A DNA stretch of 64,000 bases from Larix kaempferi (Eukaryota; Streptophyta; Pinopsida; Pinales; Pinaceae): contig BSBM01000994.1 of the NCBI GenBank assembly GCA_027924585.1, forward strand, positions 13,312,501 through 13,376,500, written 5' to 3'. Shown piece after piece: positions 46,045-58,439 of the stretch. The number at the start of each line of letters is the position of its first letter. The stretch's first letter is position 1. The notes beneath the pieces are model-generated. The model worked only from the letters and a program-made list of their open reading frames with translations, was not told the origin of the DNA and did no database searches. The position numbers were made by a program, and so were the translations under genes.

Positions 46045-46659
46045 TATTCTATGAACTTTACTATAGTCATGTTCCATCTTGCACTAATGAACAATGTTGA
46101 AGAGGAAGACAACTTAGTTTGTCATTACGTTTTTCCAATTAATGTGGTTATCTATATATAGTAGCTGATGTTTTGCAATAGATTTACCACATCCAACTTA
46201 TCATTGAAATATGTTAAAAAAATTCTAGGTTACCACATGTTCATGTACATGATTAATGAAACAAATTAAATTATATCCATATAAAACAAGAGAAATATCC
46301 ATAGAATCCTATAAAATATAATGGCCCTGTAAATGTAAATTTATTGCCAATCAAACCTCACAATATGATCCATTGCTTGACAATCAAAATAAGAATTTAT
46401 GAGCACATATCCATTGCTTTTATGCATAATGATATTCAGAAACCTCCACAACAACAAATATAAAATTGAAAAATGAAATAAATAATGATAAAAGGTATTG
46501 AATATGGAGATAAAGTGAAAAAAAACCCCATGTGTTGAGGGAAGATCTTCATCTTATTTCAATTGGCCATGAATATGTGATGTTGAGGCTTCAAGGGTTT
46601 ATGAAGTAATGGAAATACTCTACAAATGGTAGTAAGAGAGATATCAAAGGAAATCATGA

Positions 46660-48660
46660 ACAAATGGTCACTCATATTCCATTAGGGGTACTAAGAGAGA
46701 TATAATTTAAGGAAATCACTATCAGGGTCACTCATATTCCATTAGGGTTCATCATTAGTCTTTGTCATTTGGATATGTGTCATGCTTTCAGAGTCACTCA
46801 AATTCCATTAAGGTCACCTAAACTATTTCGAGGACAACTGAATTTCATCATCAAATACATCATACGGTGCATCAACATCATCGTCATCCTAATCCTTATT
46901 GTCATCATCATCATCAAAAAAAACAACAAGTACATCATCAAGAACATCATTGTTATCATCGTCGTTATGGTCACTCATATGCCCTTAGGGTTAATCATCA
47001 CTCATCTCCATTTGGATCCATGTCATGTTTTTAGAGTCAGTCATATGGCATCAAGGTCACTCAAATGTTGTCGAGGACACTTGTGAATTTCATCTTCAAG
47101 TACATCATGCATTGCATCAACATCATCATCATCAGTTTTGCCATCGTCATCATCAACAACATCGTGTTCATCATCTTCCTCATCAATGAGTACATCATCG
47201 ACCACATCATTGTCATCATTGTTGATAGGAACACACATATGCCACTATGGTTCTTCATCGGTCATCTCCATTTGCATTCATGTAATGTTGTTACAATCAC
47301 TCAAATGCCATTAAGGTCACTCAAATGTCATTGGCAACAATTGAATGTCATTAGTGTCATTTAGGTGATATTAGTATGTCACTCATATGTTATTACATAA
47401 ATTTAGGTGCCATTAGCATAAATCAAATTCTAGAAGTATTATCACATGCATCATTGTCATGGACATTAACATTGTTGTCATCATCACCATGAGGTACATC
47501 ATCAACAAAATCATCGTCATCATTGTCATTATGGTAAGTCATATGCCATTAGTGTTCATAATCACTCATCCCATTAGGATTCATGCCATGTAATTGTTAG
47601 GGTTTTTTAGATGTCGTTAAAGTCATTTCGGTGAGAGTAGGTTCATTTATATGTTGTTATAGAAATTTAGGTGCCATTAGGATGAATCAGAATCTAGAAG
47701 TTATACCACATGCATAATAATCGTTGGCATCGGCATCATCATCATCATCATCATAGTCATCAAGTACATCATTGTCATCATGAATATAATTGTGATAATA
47801 ATGAGAAAGGAACCCTACTTCCTTGCAAGAATGGATGATATAGTCTTATAATTATCAAATCATATCCATAAGCTCCATCATAATTATCATAATGCATCAT
47901 CATCGTGTTTTTAGGGTCAATCAGATGCCATTATGGTCTATCCAATGCTGTTGGTGAAAATCAAATGCCATTAGAGAAATTTAGGTGACATTAAGGTAGT
48001 TTACCCCAGATTAGGATCAATCGAGATCCAAAAGTGCCATTGTTACGATAATTTAGGTATCACTGTGATAAATAAATATCCATAACTACTATCACATTAA
48101 TCATGATCATTGACATTGATATCGCCACAATCATAACCATCATCATCAACACCATACATCAGAACATAAACATCATCATTGTCATCATTGGTATCCAATT
48201 ATATATCATCATGATCATAGGAATTCATCTCAACCTCATTATTATCATCATAATCATCATCATCAACATCCTTTCCATCATGCATCATCAACATGATCAT
48301 CCTCATTCTTTTACAGTGAGTCAATTTTCATTAGGGTCACTCAAATGCTGTTAGGGACAGTAAGATGCGATTAGTGTCATCTAGGGTTATTATGGTCACT
48401 ATGGTGCCATTAAGGTAAATTATGTTTCCATTAGGACCAACCAATATCAAATAGTGCTATAATAACTTGCATCGTCATTATTGACATTAACATCATCATC
48501 GTCATCAACATCCTATTAAATATTGTATAAATCATCATTGCCATATTTATAATTGTTGATAATCATCAGCACCTCGTTAGGCACACTATAATGTCATTAG
48601 GGACCATAGGATTCCATTAGGGTTATTTACGAGTAACTAGGGTCTCTCAGTTTCCAAAAT
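46660..48660. repeat. Degenerate repeat field: TCACTCAAATGCCATTAGGG and CAT-rich units
   Basis: Variants of GTCACTCA(A/T)AT.CCATTAGGGT recur throughout, for example at 46670, 46725, 46792, 47033, 47050, 47293, 47317 and 48329. Between them are ATCATCATC/GTCATCATC runs (46870-46970, 47110-47215, 47720-47790, 48120-48290). The open frames here (such as 46769-47086, 47061-47258 and 48103-48354) are repeat artefacts rich in Ile or Met. The field runs up to a CACTA-like terminus at 49159 and may be the subterminal and internal DNA of that element. Confidence 0.7.
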
Positions 48661-48959
48661 GGCCATTCAGGTGCTACTTCTGTCAACATGCTTAGCATTA
48701 TCCCTAGCACAACATTGGATTTTTCCTAGCACTTTTTTTTGGTACAATTCCTTTCGAACTTCTTGGTACAATTCCAGGCACTATGCCTAGTGATATGCTT
48801 GGATCTATACCTGATGCTATTTTGGATGTTTTTCCTAGTGTAATTCCTTTCAGAATTCCTGGCGTAATTCCTTTAAAAACTTCTTGGCACAATTCTTGGT
48901 ACAATCGCTTACTCTATACCTGGCACTATTTTCGAGGCTATTTTGGTCATTAAATGGGA

Positions 48960-49159
48960 TTTTATTATGGACATTAATTGGGATGCTAATTGGGATGTTA
49001 ATTGGGTTGCTAATTAGTGTCCCAATTAACATCTAATTTCAAAAAAGGATGAAAATAACACCATTAAAAGTGTCATGTCATGGAAAAGCGTCCACATTGT
49101 ACAAAAAATGATGAAAAATACACTAAAATAGATGCTAATCACAGGGTTTTGTTGTAGTG
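48960..49159 (-). mobile_element. CACTA (En/Spm-like) transposon terminus
   Basis: Read on the minus strand, the sequence starts CACTACAACAAAACCC at 49159, the canonical CACTA terminal motif. Subterminal short repeats follow, such as AATTGGGATGCTAATTGGG units at 48966-49026 (plus strand) and related GATGCTAATC at 49131. The partner terminus was not found in the window, so element length and transposase content are unknown. The 3-bp target duplication cannot be tested. Confidence 0.6.
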
Positions 49160-49384
49160 AGATTTGTCTTCGGGAATAAGTACTTCGGATGAAGTGTCTC
49201 CTACATATGTAAGCAAATCATACCAACAATACAACTAGCTCAAGGACCAACATCTAGCACCATAGAAAGAAAAATATCAAACAACACCCTAACAGAAAAA
49301 TGACACAAAGAACAATTCAGAAACACCACTAGTTCTCTAGTGGATCTATCTATACCAAAAAAATATCCACAACTTATATGCAAT

Positions 49385-49570
49385 CTATTTCATAATCCAA
49401 TCTTTTAGAATATGACCCGTGTTATGAAAATAGTGACATTTTAAAGTAATACTCTCATAGTCAAGTTTTACCATCCAATGAACACTCCCACAAACCACTG
49501 GACCTATAGAGTCAACCATTCCCTCTCCATTAGAACAGGTAAACAAGGAACTCCTTCCATAATGAAACAT
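49385..49570 (-). pseudogene. Possible LINE ORF1 zinc-knuckle fragment
   Basis: The frame ends with LKCHYFHNTGHILKDW, which has the spacing of a CX2CX4HX4C knuckle. The second Cys is Phe and the last is Trp. The preceding WMVKLDYESIT fits the strand before the knuckle in plant LINE ORF1 or gag-like proteins. Evidence is thin; no longer frame supports it. Confidence 0.35.
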
Positions 49571-49599
49571 ATTAGGTCAATAGAGTGAAATTCACCGAT

Positions 49600-51584
49600 G
49601 GAATTACCAATAGATTGGAAAAATTTGGCATAAAAAGATTCAAAGAGTAAGTCCCTCTATACATACCCATAATCGTTAGAGTTCACTCAAAGCATAAAAC
49701 AAATTCAATGTCTTATGTCTAAGGAATAAAAATTATTCCTACTTGACTGAAGCAACAAGGGATATTCTAAAGAACATCATCCCAATCTTCTGAGAACTAA
49801 AAAAAATAGAGGAGAAAAAGATCATATTAAAATAAAATAATTTAAAGAAAAATGACCATTAGACTTCAACCAAATAATGTCACAACTTGTAGAGAGAGGA
49901 TTTTTGCCAAAACAATTAGCCGTATAGACATGAGGCCTGCATCAACTCTACACCCTCTAAATTCCACTTGCATTTCAATCCATTTCTCTCCATTGAAAAG
50001 GTTGAAACAATGTTTCTTGGGAAACCGACGTGGATAAGATCCATCGCAAATTTTCCACAACATTCCTACGCCATAGTTGCTCCATCAGAACTATGAACCA
50101 ATGAACCTAAAACACTAGTACCTTTACTCCCATCCCATTCCCCAATACCCTATTTATCTAATAGAAATATATTTTGTACTCAGTTATATTTCACATCTTC
50201 AATTTACTCTAACTTCACTGAACTAAGGGTTTTATGATAGGGACAACATATGTATAAAGCTGAAAACAATGTAAATAGAAGACTAGCGAATCTTCGAAAC
50301 CATTTAAAATATTCTACAATTTATGAAAACATATTAAACTTTTTTTAATATATTTAAGTAATTTGGTTTTAATTTTTTAAATGTTAATCAATAGTTTCAA
50401 GAAATTTTTTGGGTATGATAATGAAATTTATCTGATTTAATTATATATATATATAAACTTGGGTGTATTTTTTCCTTTTATAAATTTATGTCACCCACTA
50501 ATATTAAGATTAGTATTAATCGTCATCAAAAATAGAAATGAGGGGCACCTCACGAATTGAGACATATTGGCAATCCTTCTCTCATTTCCTTCTCCCAAAA
50601 CTTAAATTCCATGGTGGATTTCAGTATTAGCTGATTTTGACAACTGTAACTTCTGAGTAACTTGTCAATATGCAAGAGGGTTTCCTTATGATCCTCCTTA
50701 TGATCCAAAAAATCCTTACCCAACAAAGATTTCATGTCCCAATATAATAATATTGTCTAGATACTTGGTGTCTTTGGCATAGGAATCTCCCACATCCAAG
50801 GTCCATGCTTGCACTTCCTTTTGTATGTATGCCTCATCCTTTTGTATGTCTCCCTCATCCATAATCCCTTATTATTGTTAAACCCACATCTCTTTTTTCT
50901 CAACTTCGCTTTGAATTTTTATAGGGGTATGCTTTTAGGAACGAGGGACAAAAGGTCATTTTCCTTCACGGCCTTTAGATATTGGCAAAATTCTTTTCTC
51001 TTGCGGTCATCACTGCTTTTTAGAATGATGTTTTTCCCATTGTACTATTACAAAATGGATCGATATTCCTTTAGTGTTCTGAATGGTGTATTTATTATTC
51101 CTATGAAGACTCAACACAGAGAGAGAACTTGTTGAAATTATTTTTTTGGGAAGAGTTGTAGAACCAATACCAAAGATTCCAAACCCGTCGTTTTTTTGAA
51201 TTCAACACAACAAACCTTATGAAGAACCCAATGTTGCTTTTAGGACAAAGTAAGCATGGTAGGATTAATGCTGAGATTCTATAGATGACGATCATTACAA
51301 TTCTGATCGAGATGTTTCTTCCTATCAAGTAAAACATTCCCCAACATTCCCATGTCCTTTGGCAACGTGCATAAAAGGAGTTGTATCATATCAGAATGAG
51401 GATTCATCATTGCCTATCCATCTCTAATACTAAGGGAAATTAGAAGTTTCTGGTATCAAATTATATGCAAATGGATTGATGGTTAGGTGGTGACCTTAAG
51501 CCGTGGTTGTCATGTCCACATTAAATCTTATCATTCGTGCTGAATGTTCCTTTGTGTTCATCAATTGGTGCGCTCTCACCTTAT
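49600..51584. other. Unassigned intergenic stretch
   Basis: Scattered short frames on both strands (49852-50063, 50550-50735, 50809-51135, 51101-51337) have no family pattern that I recognise. A minus-strand WIEMQVEF segment at about 49980 might be a further part of the LINE ORF1 remnant. Confidence 0.4.
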
Positions 51585-51589
51585 CCTCG

Positions 51590-52119
51590 TGTAACACCCA
51601 AATTGGCAATAAATATCCATCTTTTATATTTATCTCACTTACTTATATACCATAACTTCTATAACTGAAAGATAGATGATATCCTTATAGCTAATGTGTT
51701 CACATATATATATATTTTTAGAAAAAATGATAAAATATTTTAATATAGGAAATAGAACTTAAACGAAATATTAAGTAGAAAATATGAAACTAAATGAAAA
51801 AACTTACAAAAATCAATGATAAATTATACCTGTTCTTTTATATAAAAGTTATATTTACTAAATATTATACTTAAATATATTTAACCAACAGACTTAGAAA
51901 CAAATCATATTAACAAACAAAATCGAATTTAAATAATAAATTTTTTTATAACCTTACTGTAATAATCCTTAGAACTACTATTACTTATTAGTAAATTTAT
52001 TTCTCACACACATATATATATATATAAAACAAAATCAAACTTAAATTTTAATATATCATGCATCATTAAAATTTATGGCTATGCAAAATATTTTATAGTC
52101 AAAATACAAATGTGTTACA
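51590..52119. mobile_element. 530-bp probable solo LTR (TGTAACACCC...GTGTTACA)
   Basis: The ends are TGTAACACCC and TGTGTTACA, inverted at the tips. The flanks are CCTCG (51585-51589) and CCTTG (52120-52124), a 5-bp duplication with one mismatch. The interior is AT-rich and non-coding. It has the same terminal type as the 4910-8660 insert but a different length and sequence. Confidence 0.6.
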
Positions 52120-52142
52120 CCTTGAGGGATCTGAAATAAAAC

Positions 52143-52392
52143 AATGCATAGTGGACATCACCCAAATTTTAGACTAATTACTTCAATTACTTCATGTCTA
52201 TTTCTTTAGAAATGTGTTACATATATAAGAAACTTATGAGCTCCCTATATCCTAAAATTGTTGATCTAGATATCTAAAATTAGTTTGGTCAACGCAGTAC
52301 CACTTTCCAACAATAAATAATGATAGTTCCAATAATAAGTTATTAAAATTTCATGAAGAAAACAATTTTAATTTCTACAATATTGTACCACT
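52143..52392 (+). repeat. Dispersed AT-rich repeat, copy 1
   Basis: It matches 56809-57175 in the same orientation. Shared blocks include GG.CTTCACCCAAAT or GGACATCACCCAAAT, TTACTTCATGTCTATT, a GGTTACATATATA-type segment and CAATAATAAAT.ATGATAGTT. It is followed by CCACTCCCCCTTAATG, which on the minus strand is a polypurine-tract-like AAGGGGGAG. It could be an LTR or simply a repeat family. Confidence 0.55.
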
Positions 52393-52397
52393 CCCCC

Positions 52398-53690
52398 TTA
52401 ATGAAGAAACGAGTCTCTATCGTGTAAAGTCTTCATGAGAGTCATGTCCTCATCTTCAATTTTTATCATCATATGTCTAGGATTCAGTGTGCTGCTTCGT
52501 TTTGTTAGATTCCCCTCATCATAAATCATACTAGGATTTTGTGTCTTACCCCTAACCATTAAAATTCTCAAATGGTTTCGGCCTACCACAAACCATGATT
52601 CACATTAGGTGATTTGTAGATGACTATGAACTTCCATGTGTCATGACAAGTTCTTTAGGATTGCCATGACTCTTGGACTACAAAGTACATTTTAGAACCA
52701 CAAAAATTTCAAGATAACATGTGGTGTTGGATGATGATTGATTTACAATGCACATAGTTTCTTGGGCTTTCTTCACTATGGCTTCATCCTAGAACTTGCC
52801 TCTTTTTCCTTTTTTCTACCTGTCTCAAACTGATTATTGATTTCCATATAAAAATCAATCCATCTATCGAGATACATCGGTGCCATCCATTGTACTCCCA
52901 AGTTCTCTAGGCATGCTTTTCATCTACATGGTTCATCAACATGTTAAAGTCTTCTTTAATCATGCCTTGGTCCCTCACAACATCTCACACTTCGAGATTA
53001 CTCCATTTGACACCTCCCCTTACTCAAAGATTCAACTTCTCTTATTCAACATCAGGATTAAATGCGACTCCTCCTTACACCTTCATACCTATTTGTCTAC
53101 GCTATTCCATAGCTTGATGCCACAGCCTCTCCATGCATATGAGGGATTCATGCTACATAATTACATGTGTTTTCACAATAATGCATGTACACCTGGCTCA
53201 GCAGGCCTTGCAAAGCACTTGGGGAATTCTACTTGTCTATGGCTAATCTTTACAAATTCGGACCGAAACCCTCTGGAGTGTCTGGTACTGATCATGCACC
53301 CCCTACAACTCATATGATTCATTACTACATTTCTTCTCATGACGTACATAAAAGATTCAACATGCTTTACAATAATATCAATATTACCTTACTCTTTGGT
53401 ACCAATCATATTATGGTGCAAATTACATATGTCCATTTATATCTCATCACCTTGCATACCTTTTGCTTTACCTCTTCATCTTGAGTTTCTTTTTTTATAT
53501 TTCACCATTCAATCATCGTTTCTCTTTTGCATCATGAGTCTATCTTATTCTTTCATCTTTTTCTTTCTCTTCGGATAGCTAAAATTTCTTGCATGAAACT
53601 ATTCTTATTAGAAGAATGTCTCCTTTCAACAAGACACCTATATAGGAAAGCATAATTAACACACTATGTCATGATTTTACATCACTTAAA
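52398..53690. other. Unassigned stretch with short frames on both strands
   Basis: The frame 52398-52589 (minus) next to the purine-rich tract, and the 145-codon frame 52880-53317 (plus), have no motif that I can name. The plus frame is His/Leu/Phe-rich in a way typical of an antisense frame. On the minus strand, pieces such as MYLDRWIDFYMEINNQFE (about 52880-52830) look coding-like, so a decayed minus-strand protein may lie here. Confidence 0.35.
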
Positions 53691-54572
53691 AATAACAAAT
53701 AACTTGATATTATAGAAGTCTGGGTGAAAACATGAAGTTGGGAAACAATTTTGGCTTGTTTTTGACAAACAAAACTGCTAAATTTTATGTTTTTCAACTT
53801 CGACCTCTTCAAACCCATATCTCCCTTAGCAATTTAAACATGAAGTAAACACAAAGGTTTTAGAGAATTGAATTAGCTTTCTACTCGTATTTTTTATAAT
53901 TTTTTTATGGACATATTGTGGGACAAATTTGTTGTCAACCAATGGCATATACTTGAAAATTTTAGGTATGGATAATGAGTGACCTGTGTTGACGTCGGTT
54001 TTTTTGATAGATGGTTATTCTTTTTAGGGAAAAACATTGTAGGCTCATAATCTACAGACATTACACTATGCATGGACTATATTTTGAGTTTTTTTAAGAC
54101 TTGGGAACTATTTTTTATTATTTATCGAAACAACATATATTCAAAAAATGGTGCATTATCGACACATGTTTTTGTGTTCGCATTTTCTTTCAAATGTGAC
54201 TCTTATTGGAAAAAATAAAGTACCCTTTTGAAGAGGACGATCCAATTATGACCTCTGTGAAATTTCAAGTTTTTTGGTATTGTCTTTGTTATGATATTGA
54301 GTTTTTATTTCGGGTGATTTTCAGAGTAATAAAATTCTTAATGGATAAGGTTTAGAAAAAAAATATTAATAAATAGAAATTCAAATCAAAATGAAACAAT
54401 TATTATATCATTGGAAACTAGATTCGGAGATGAATCCATTGATACCAAGTTCAACAAATAATATTTAGAATTTGCAGGGGTTCAGGCTTTTCGAAGTTGT
54501 AGGTTCTAGAAAGATGCCATATATTTTCATAGGTTTGTTGACCATAAACTCTCGGCTGAAACAATATCTTCC

Positions 54573-54769
54573 AAACTCTAGGCTGAGAGTTTAGTTCAAA
54601 CTCTCATCCGAGAGTTTAGTTCAAACTCTCATCCGAGAGTTTTTTTTTTAAATACAGTGTGGCGATTGGTTCAAACTCTCGGCCTAGAGTTTTATTAAAC
54701 TCTCGGCCAAGAGTTTGAACTCTCACAAACTCTCGTCCTAGAGTTTCTTAAACTCTCGGCCTAGAGTTT
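54573..54769. repeat. Cluster of seven 20-bp near-palindromes
   Basis: Units of the form AAACTCTC-NNNN-(GA)GAGTTT occur at 54573, 54598, 54623, 54673, 54697, 54727 and 54750, each 20 bp. Central four bases vary (GGCT, ATCC, GGCC, GTCC), and a half unit is at 54546. Every unit can fold into a hairpin of 6-8 base pairs, and neighbours can pair with each other. Confidence 0.95.
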
Positions 54770-55008
54770 GAGGTTGACTTTTTTTCGCGTGATCATCCGC
54801 GTGTACTATGTTTCTTCACTCCGTTTGTCATAAAATTGTTTCCCAGGTTCATGTTTTCATTTCTCTATTAACCATTTACATTAAAATCTCAACATAACCA
54901 ACTTTGACAACATAAAAGACTTCAATTCAAGAAATTTAAATGACTCGTTACTTCAATAGATTTCACATAGTTCACTTTTAACTCTTTCAAATCAATTCTG
55001 ACATAGAG

Positions 55009-55341
55009 TCATGCAAGAACTTCATAGGTGTTACAATGAACTTTCTTTGCACACCCCATCAAGCTATTGAGCCACCAAGTAGACTTTTCTTCTTCGGGAT
55101 CATGATTATGAGTTAGCCACTTTTCACATTTGGGAAGTCCATCAACCTTTTCATCCTCAAGCCTTGATTGAGAGTTGTTGCACGTCTGTGCAAATTCCCA
55201 GTGCATCCCGTAACACGTATTCTTTTTTACAACATGATTTCCACTCCAAACCCCCTTCAATCGCAGGAAACCCAAGTATCCGTAATAGGTGATAGAAACT
55301 GCCATGGATTGATCTACTCCACTAATAGGTCCACCCCTCAT
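55009..55341 (-). pseudogene. Fragment of a hydroxyproline O-galactosyltransferase (GT31, GALT type)
   Basis: The 110-codon frame contains, from residue about 25, the region before the galectin-like domain of plant GALT enzymes: RLKGVWSG, NTCYGMHWEFAQTC, VDGLPKCEKWL, then STWWLNSLMGCAKKV. This block precedes the WPFPF segment in full-length proteins. The family adds galactose to hydroxyproline in arabinogalactan proteins in the Golgi. Here similarity stops at KKV (about 55040), where WPFPF is missing, and before RLKG. It therefore equals part of one exon. The catalytic GT31 domain is not in the window. The call is from memory of the family pattern; confidence is moderate to good. Confidence 0.65.
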
Positions 55342-56365
55342 AAGGAATAAAAAAGAAACTAATGGTATAGCCCCTTCAATCTAGGATTGCATTTCAGTTG
55401 GTCTTTCTCATCTAATGCTTTCAACAATACTAATATAATTTGGTTTTATTGGTCTTTAATGTATGGAAATTTTGAACAATTTTGAATTTGTCAAATATTT
55501 GATGAGGTATAATATAAATACTAGTTCCTACTAATAAACATTTAAATTTTGAAAATTGATTTTAAAAAAGAAATTTTAATTATTTAATAATCATAAAATA
55601 TAAATAACATTCAACTTAATTATTTTTCATAAAAATAATTATTAATATCCCAAGTCTATTTTTGTTTAATAATAATAATTTTGTTTGTAAATAACATTTA
55701 TAAAAAAACAAACCATTTTTAATGTACATTTATGTTACCATTATGTATAATTAATTAAAAATTATATATAAGATATATTTTTTCCATATAAAATATTGTA
55801 TTGATTCTAAAATTATGCTAATATGCTTTCAACCCTTGCAATTCAATAATAAACTGAGAAACAATCACAAAGGAATACCCTTTCCCCTTTCAGCAATCAC
55901 CTCGATTGCACAATAAATCTGCCGACATATCATCCTCTTAAAAGCATGTGCATTGCTTCTGAGAGGTCTCTACTCAACGCTTGCAGGCAATGAACCCAAG
56001 CGCTAGATAGCAGTAGATTCAATACACCAGATTTCTACTCATGTCGATCAGATTTTTGGATGGGGGAATACTTCTTTCTTGGCCCAAACAATAGCCCATA
56101 TATTTGGATGGGATAGTTCAACAAAAAATTTCTCCTCTCAAACGATCATCATTTACACAATCGTCGAATTGGCCTCTATTCTCCACAGTTGAAGGTTGGA
56201 TTTAGGCCTAAATCAATGAATGCCCGATGGGGGATAGATCGATTGGGCTGTTTGATTGAATTGAACACATCCAACTGGTCTTGAATCTTCCTTCTATTGG
56301 AAATTGTTGTTTTATGTTTCTTGACATCCCTGCAGAACTCACTATCTAAAAACCGTTATTCGAGT

Positions 56366-56760
56366 TTACTCTTTGAAAGAATTGAAACATTTACTACTGG
56401 ATGCATTCTGTGAGTCCTGGAGATCATAGAACTTTGCCGCCTTGAGGTTTGAATCATCCCATCTGAGACCAGATTTGTCTGCTATTTCCTTCATTATTTC
56501 CTTCATTAGCTTCAACTTTGCAGCTGATGGGTGTTTAACGAAAATTGTTCTATAATCTTTTGGCTCACGCCACAAGCAGGATGCAATTATACTGCGCCAA
56601 TTGCAAACGCATCTCCATATCTCGTAGCAAAAGAAGGACACGCAATTTGTATAAGTCTGGGATTTCAACACATCTTGCCGCAACAAAGATGAGACTTGAT
56701 ATAACTTGTTTAATTGCTCGTGGGGACCTTCAACCACTCACATTCACACAGATCCCAAAA
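56366..56760 (-). pseudogene. Fragment of an IST1-like (ESCRT-associated) gene
   Basis: On the minus strand, segments in shifting frames follow IST1 order. They are SLIFVAARCVEIPDL-like (about 56700-56650, broken), RYGDAFAIGAV and HPACGVSQKIIEQFS (about 56620-56550, with a stop), then KHPSAAKLKLMKEIMKEIADK and GLRWDDSN in the frame ending at 56366. The last block is the end of the IST1 domain, where a PPS.. KLKLLKEIA..W pattern is normal. IST1 proteins act in ESCRT-III sorting of membrane cargo. Two frameshifts and a stop make it a pseudogene; the N-terminal half is absent. Confidence 0.65.
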
Positions 56761-56808
56761 ACAACTTCAGGAGAAACCTCACTGTGATAAAAACAAAAAA
56801 TAATAATA

Positions 56809-57175
56809 ATGCGTACTGGACTTCACCCAAATATGAGAAGAACTGTCTCACTTACTTCATGTCTATTACTATGTAGATAGGTTATATATACAGAGAACAT
56901 ATGTACTATGTAGATAGGTTACATATATAGAAAACATATGTACTATGTAGATAGGTTATATATATAGAAAATATATCTATTATGTAGATATTATAAGGGT
57001 GGATTTGATATCTGAAATTTGTTAAATCAGTTTAGTATATATATAAAAAACATATGTATTCTATAGATCTTAGAATGGTGGATTTAGATATATGAAATTT
57101 GTTAAATCAGTTTAGTAACACTTTGCAATAATAAATGATGATAGTTTTAGCGATAATTTATTATAGTTCCTATTA
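56809..57175 (+). repeat. Dispersed AT-rich repeat, copy 2, with 37-bp tandem units
   Basis: It matches 52143-52345 in the same orientation. It is expanded by four 37-bp units starting TACTATGTAGATAGG at 56867, 56904, 56941 and (diverged) 56978. Another partial repetition (GGATTTAGATAT.TGAAATTTG) lies at 57001 and 57080. Confidence 0.7.
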
Positions 57176-57199
57176 CTATTTGAGAAATGGGTTACATTT

Positions 57200-58180
57200 A
57201 TACAGCAATAGACCAGCTGTCTAGATCTTAAAATGTAAATGAAAATAATTAAAAAATAGCTAATACAACCTAGAACCAAATTTAAATAAATTCCAATCAT
57301 AAATTCTTAAAGTTTTAATGATAAACCATTATTCTAACAATTTAATCCTTCTAGAGTAATGAGGGATCCTACTAGGATGGACCTATGCCTATAACATTAT
57401 CTTCTACATATCTTAAATAGCAGCATAAATTTACAATTTATAATTATTTTTACTGCATATATATTTCTACACTATATATTTTTAGTTTTTTAGATTAAGC
57501 ATATCAATATCAATATAAATTGTTATGTAATTTAAAGGTAAAATTAAAAAAATAAATTTATTCAATATAACGAAAATACATATATAAAATATAGATTTTT
57601 GTGTAAAAAATTTTAATAAATATTTTCTGTTTTTCTAAATATCTTGTAACCCAATATAACTACTTTATTTTTATTTCAATGCAAGTTTGGAAGTTAATAT
57701 ATAATTTAAGATATCTTTATTCAAAATTATTAAATTTTATTATTTAAAAAAAATAATAATTGTTTTAATAATTATAATAAAATCAATTTCGAATTTCAAA
57801 TTAATCAAATTTGATTTTAAAATATTAATATTAAAATTACTATTACTTTATAATTTTTTAAAAATATCTATATTATAATAATTAAATTTAAACAACTCTC
57901 TCACATACTTTTCAGTACATAAATTACATTATTTATAAATAAGTTAGGTTATCCATATTTAGATTTTTTATAACATAGATTACATTATTTATGTTCTCCA
58001 TTTAAAGTAAAAATCACCACTCAATAGATACTTTTAATATATTAAATTAAATTGACCTGTTCAATTATGTCCTATTATTACGTATTATATATGGAGAAAG
58101 AAACACAATGATCAACCCTATAAACATTTACAAGGTATATGTTTTTTTTAAATAAAATAATATGAAAAAAAAGTTTATTG
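57200..58180. other. AT-rich spacer, nothing recognised
   Basis: Very AT-rich DNA without coding-like frames, repeats of note or element ends. Confidence 0.5.
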
Positions 58181-58181
58181 A

Positions 58182-58418
58182 TCAAATGAGAAATGCAAGT
58201 ATCCCCACAACTATACCACAAACCAAACAGGAACGGTAATCTTCGGTTTTAAGATTTTCATCCATCTCCTTTATTTGAATAACCATCAACCATTTCCATT
58301 CCATCCACATATTTTTCTGCAAACAGTTATGCAAAAAACCGCTGCTTTTTTTAGGGTGTTTTAGTTTTACCTTCGATATTTTTGCGACCCTTCTCAGGAA
58401 TTGGTAAGCCCGTGCCAT
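58182..58418 (-). CDS. Small hypothetical frame with a hydrophobic C-terminus
   Basis: The 78-codon frame starts MARAYQFLRRV. It has a basic middle (KISKVKLKHPKK) and ends with a hydrophobic run (CGIVVGILAFLI) that could be a tail anchor. It lies divergently about 0.8 kb upstream of the MIF start. No family is recognised, and it may be a chance frame. Confidence 0.2.
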   Translation of the reverse strand: MARAYQFLRRVAKISKVKLKHPKKSSGFLHNCLQKNMWMEWKWLMVIQIKEMDENLKTEDYRSCLVCGIVVGILAFLI

Positions 58419-58439
58419 TAACTGGCTATGTGGTTGGGT

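Noticed and set aside
46769-48354. Ile- and Met-rich small proteins
   Set aside because: They come from CAT/ATC repeat DNA and open in several frames.
52880-53317. A 145-codon plus-strand gene
   Set aside because: Composition looks antisense and no motif is seen; it is kept only as unassigned.
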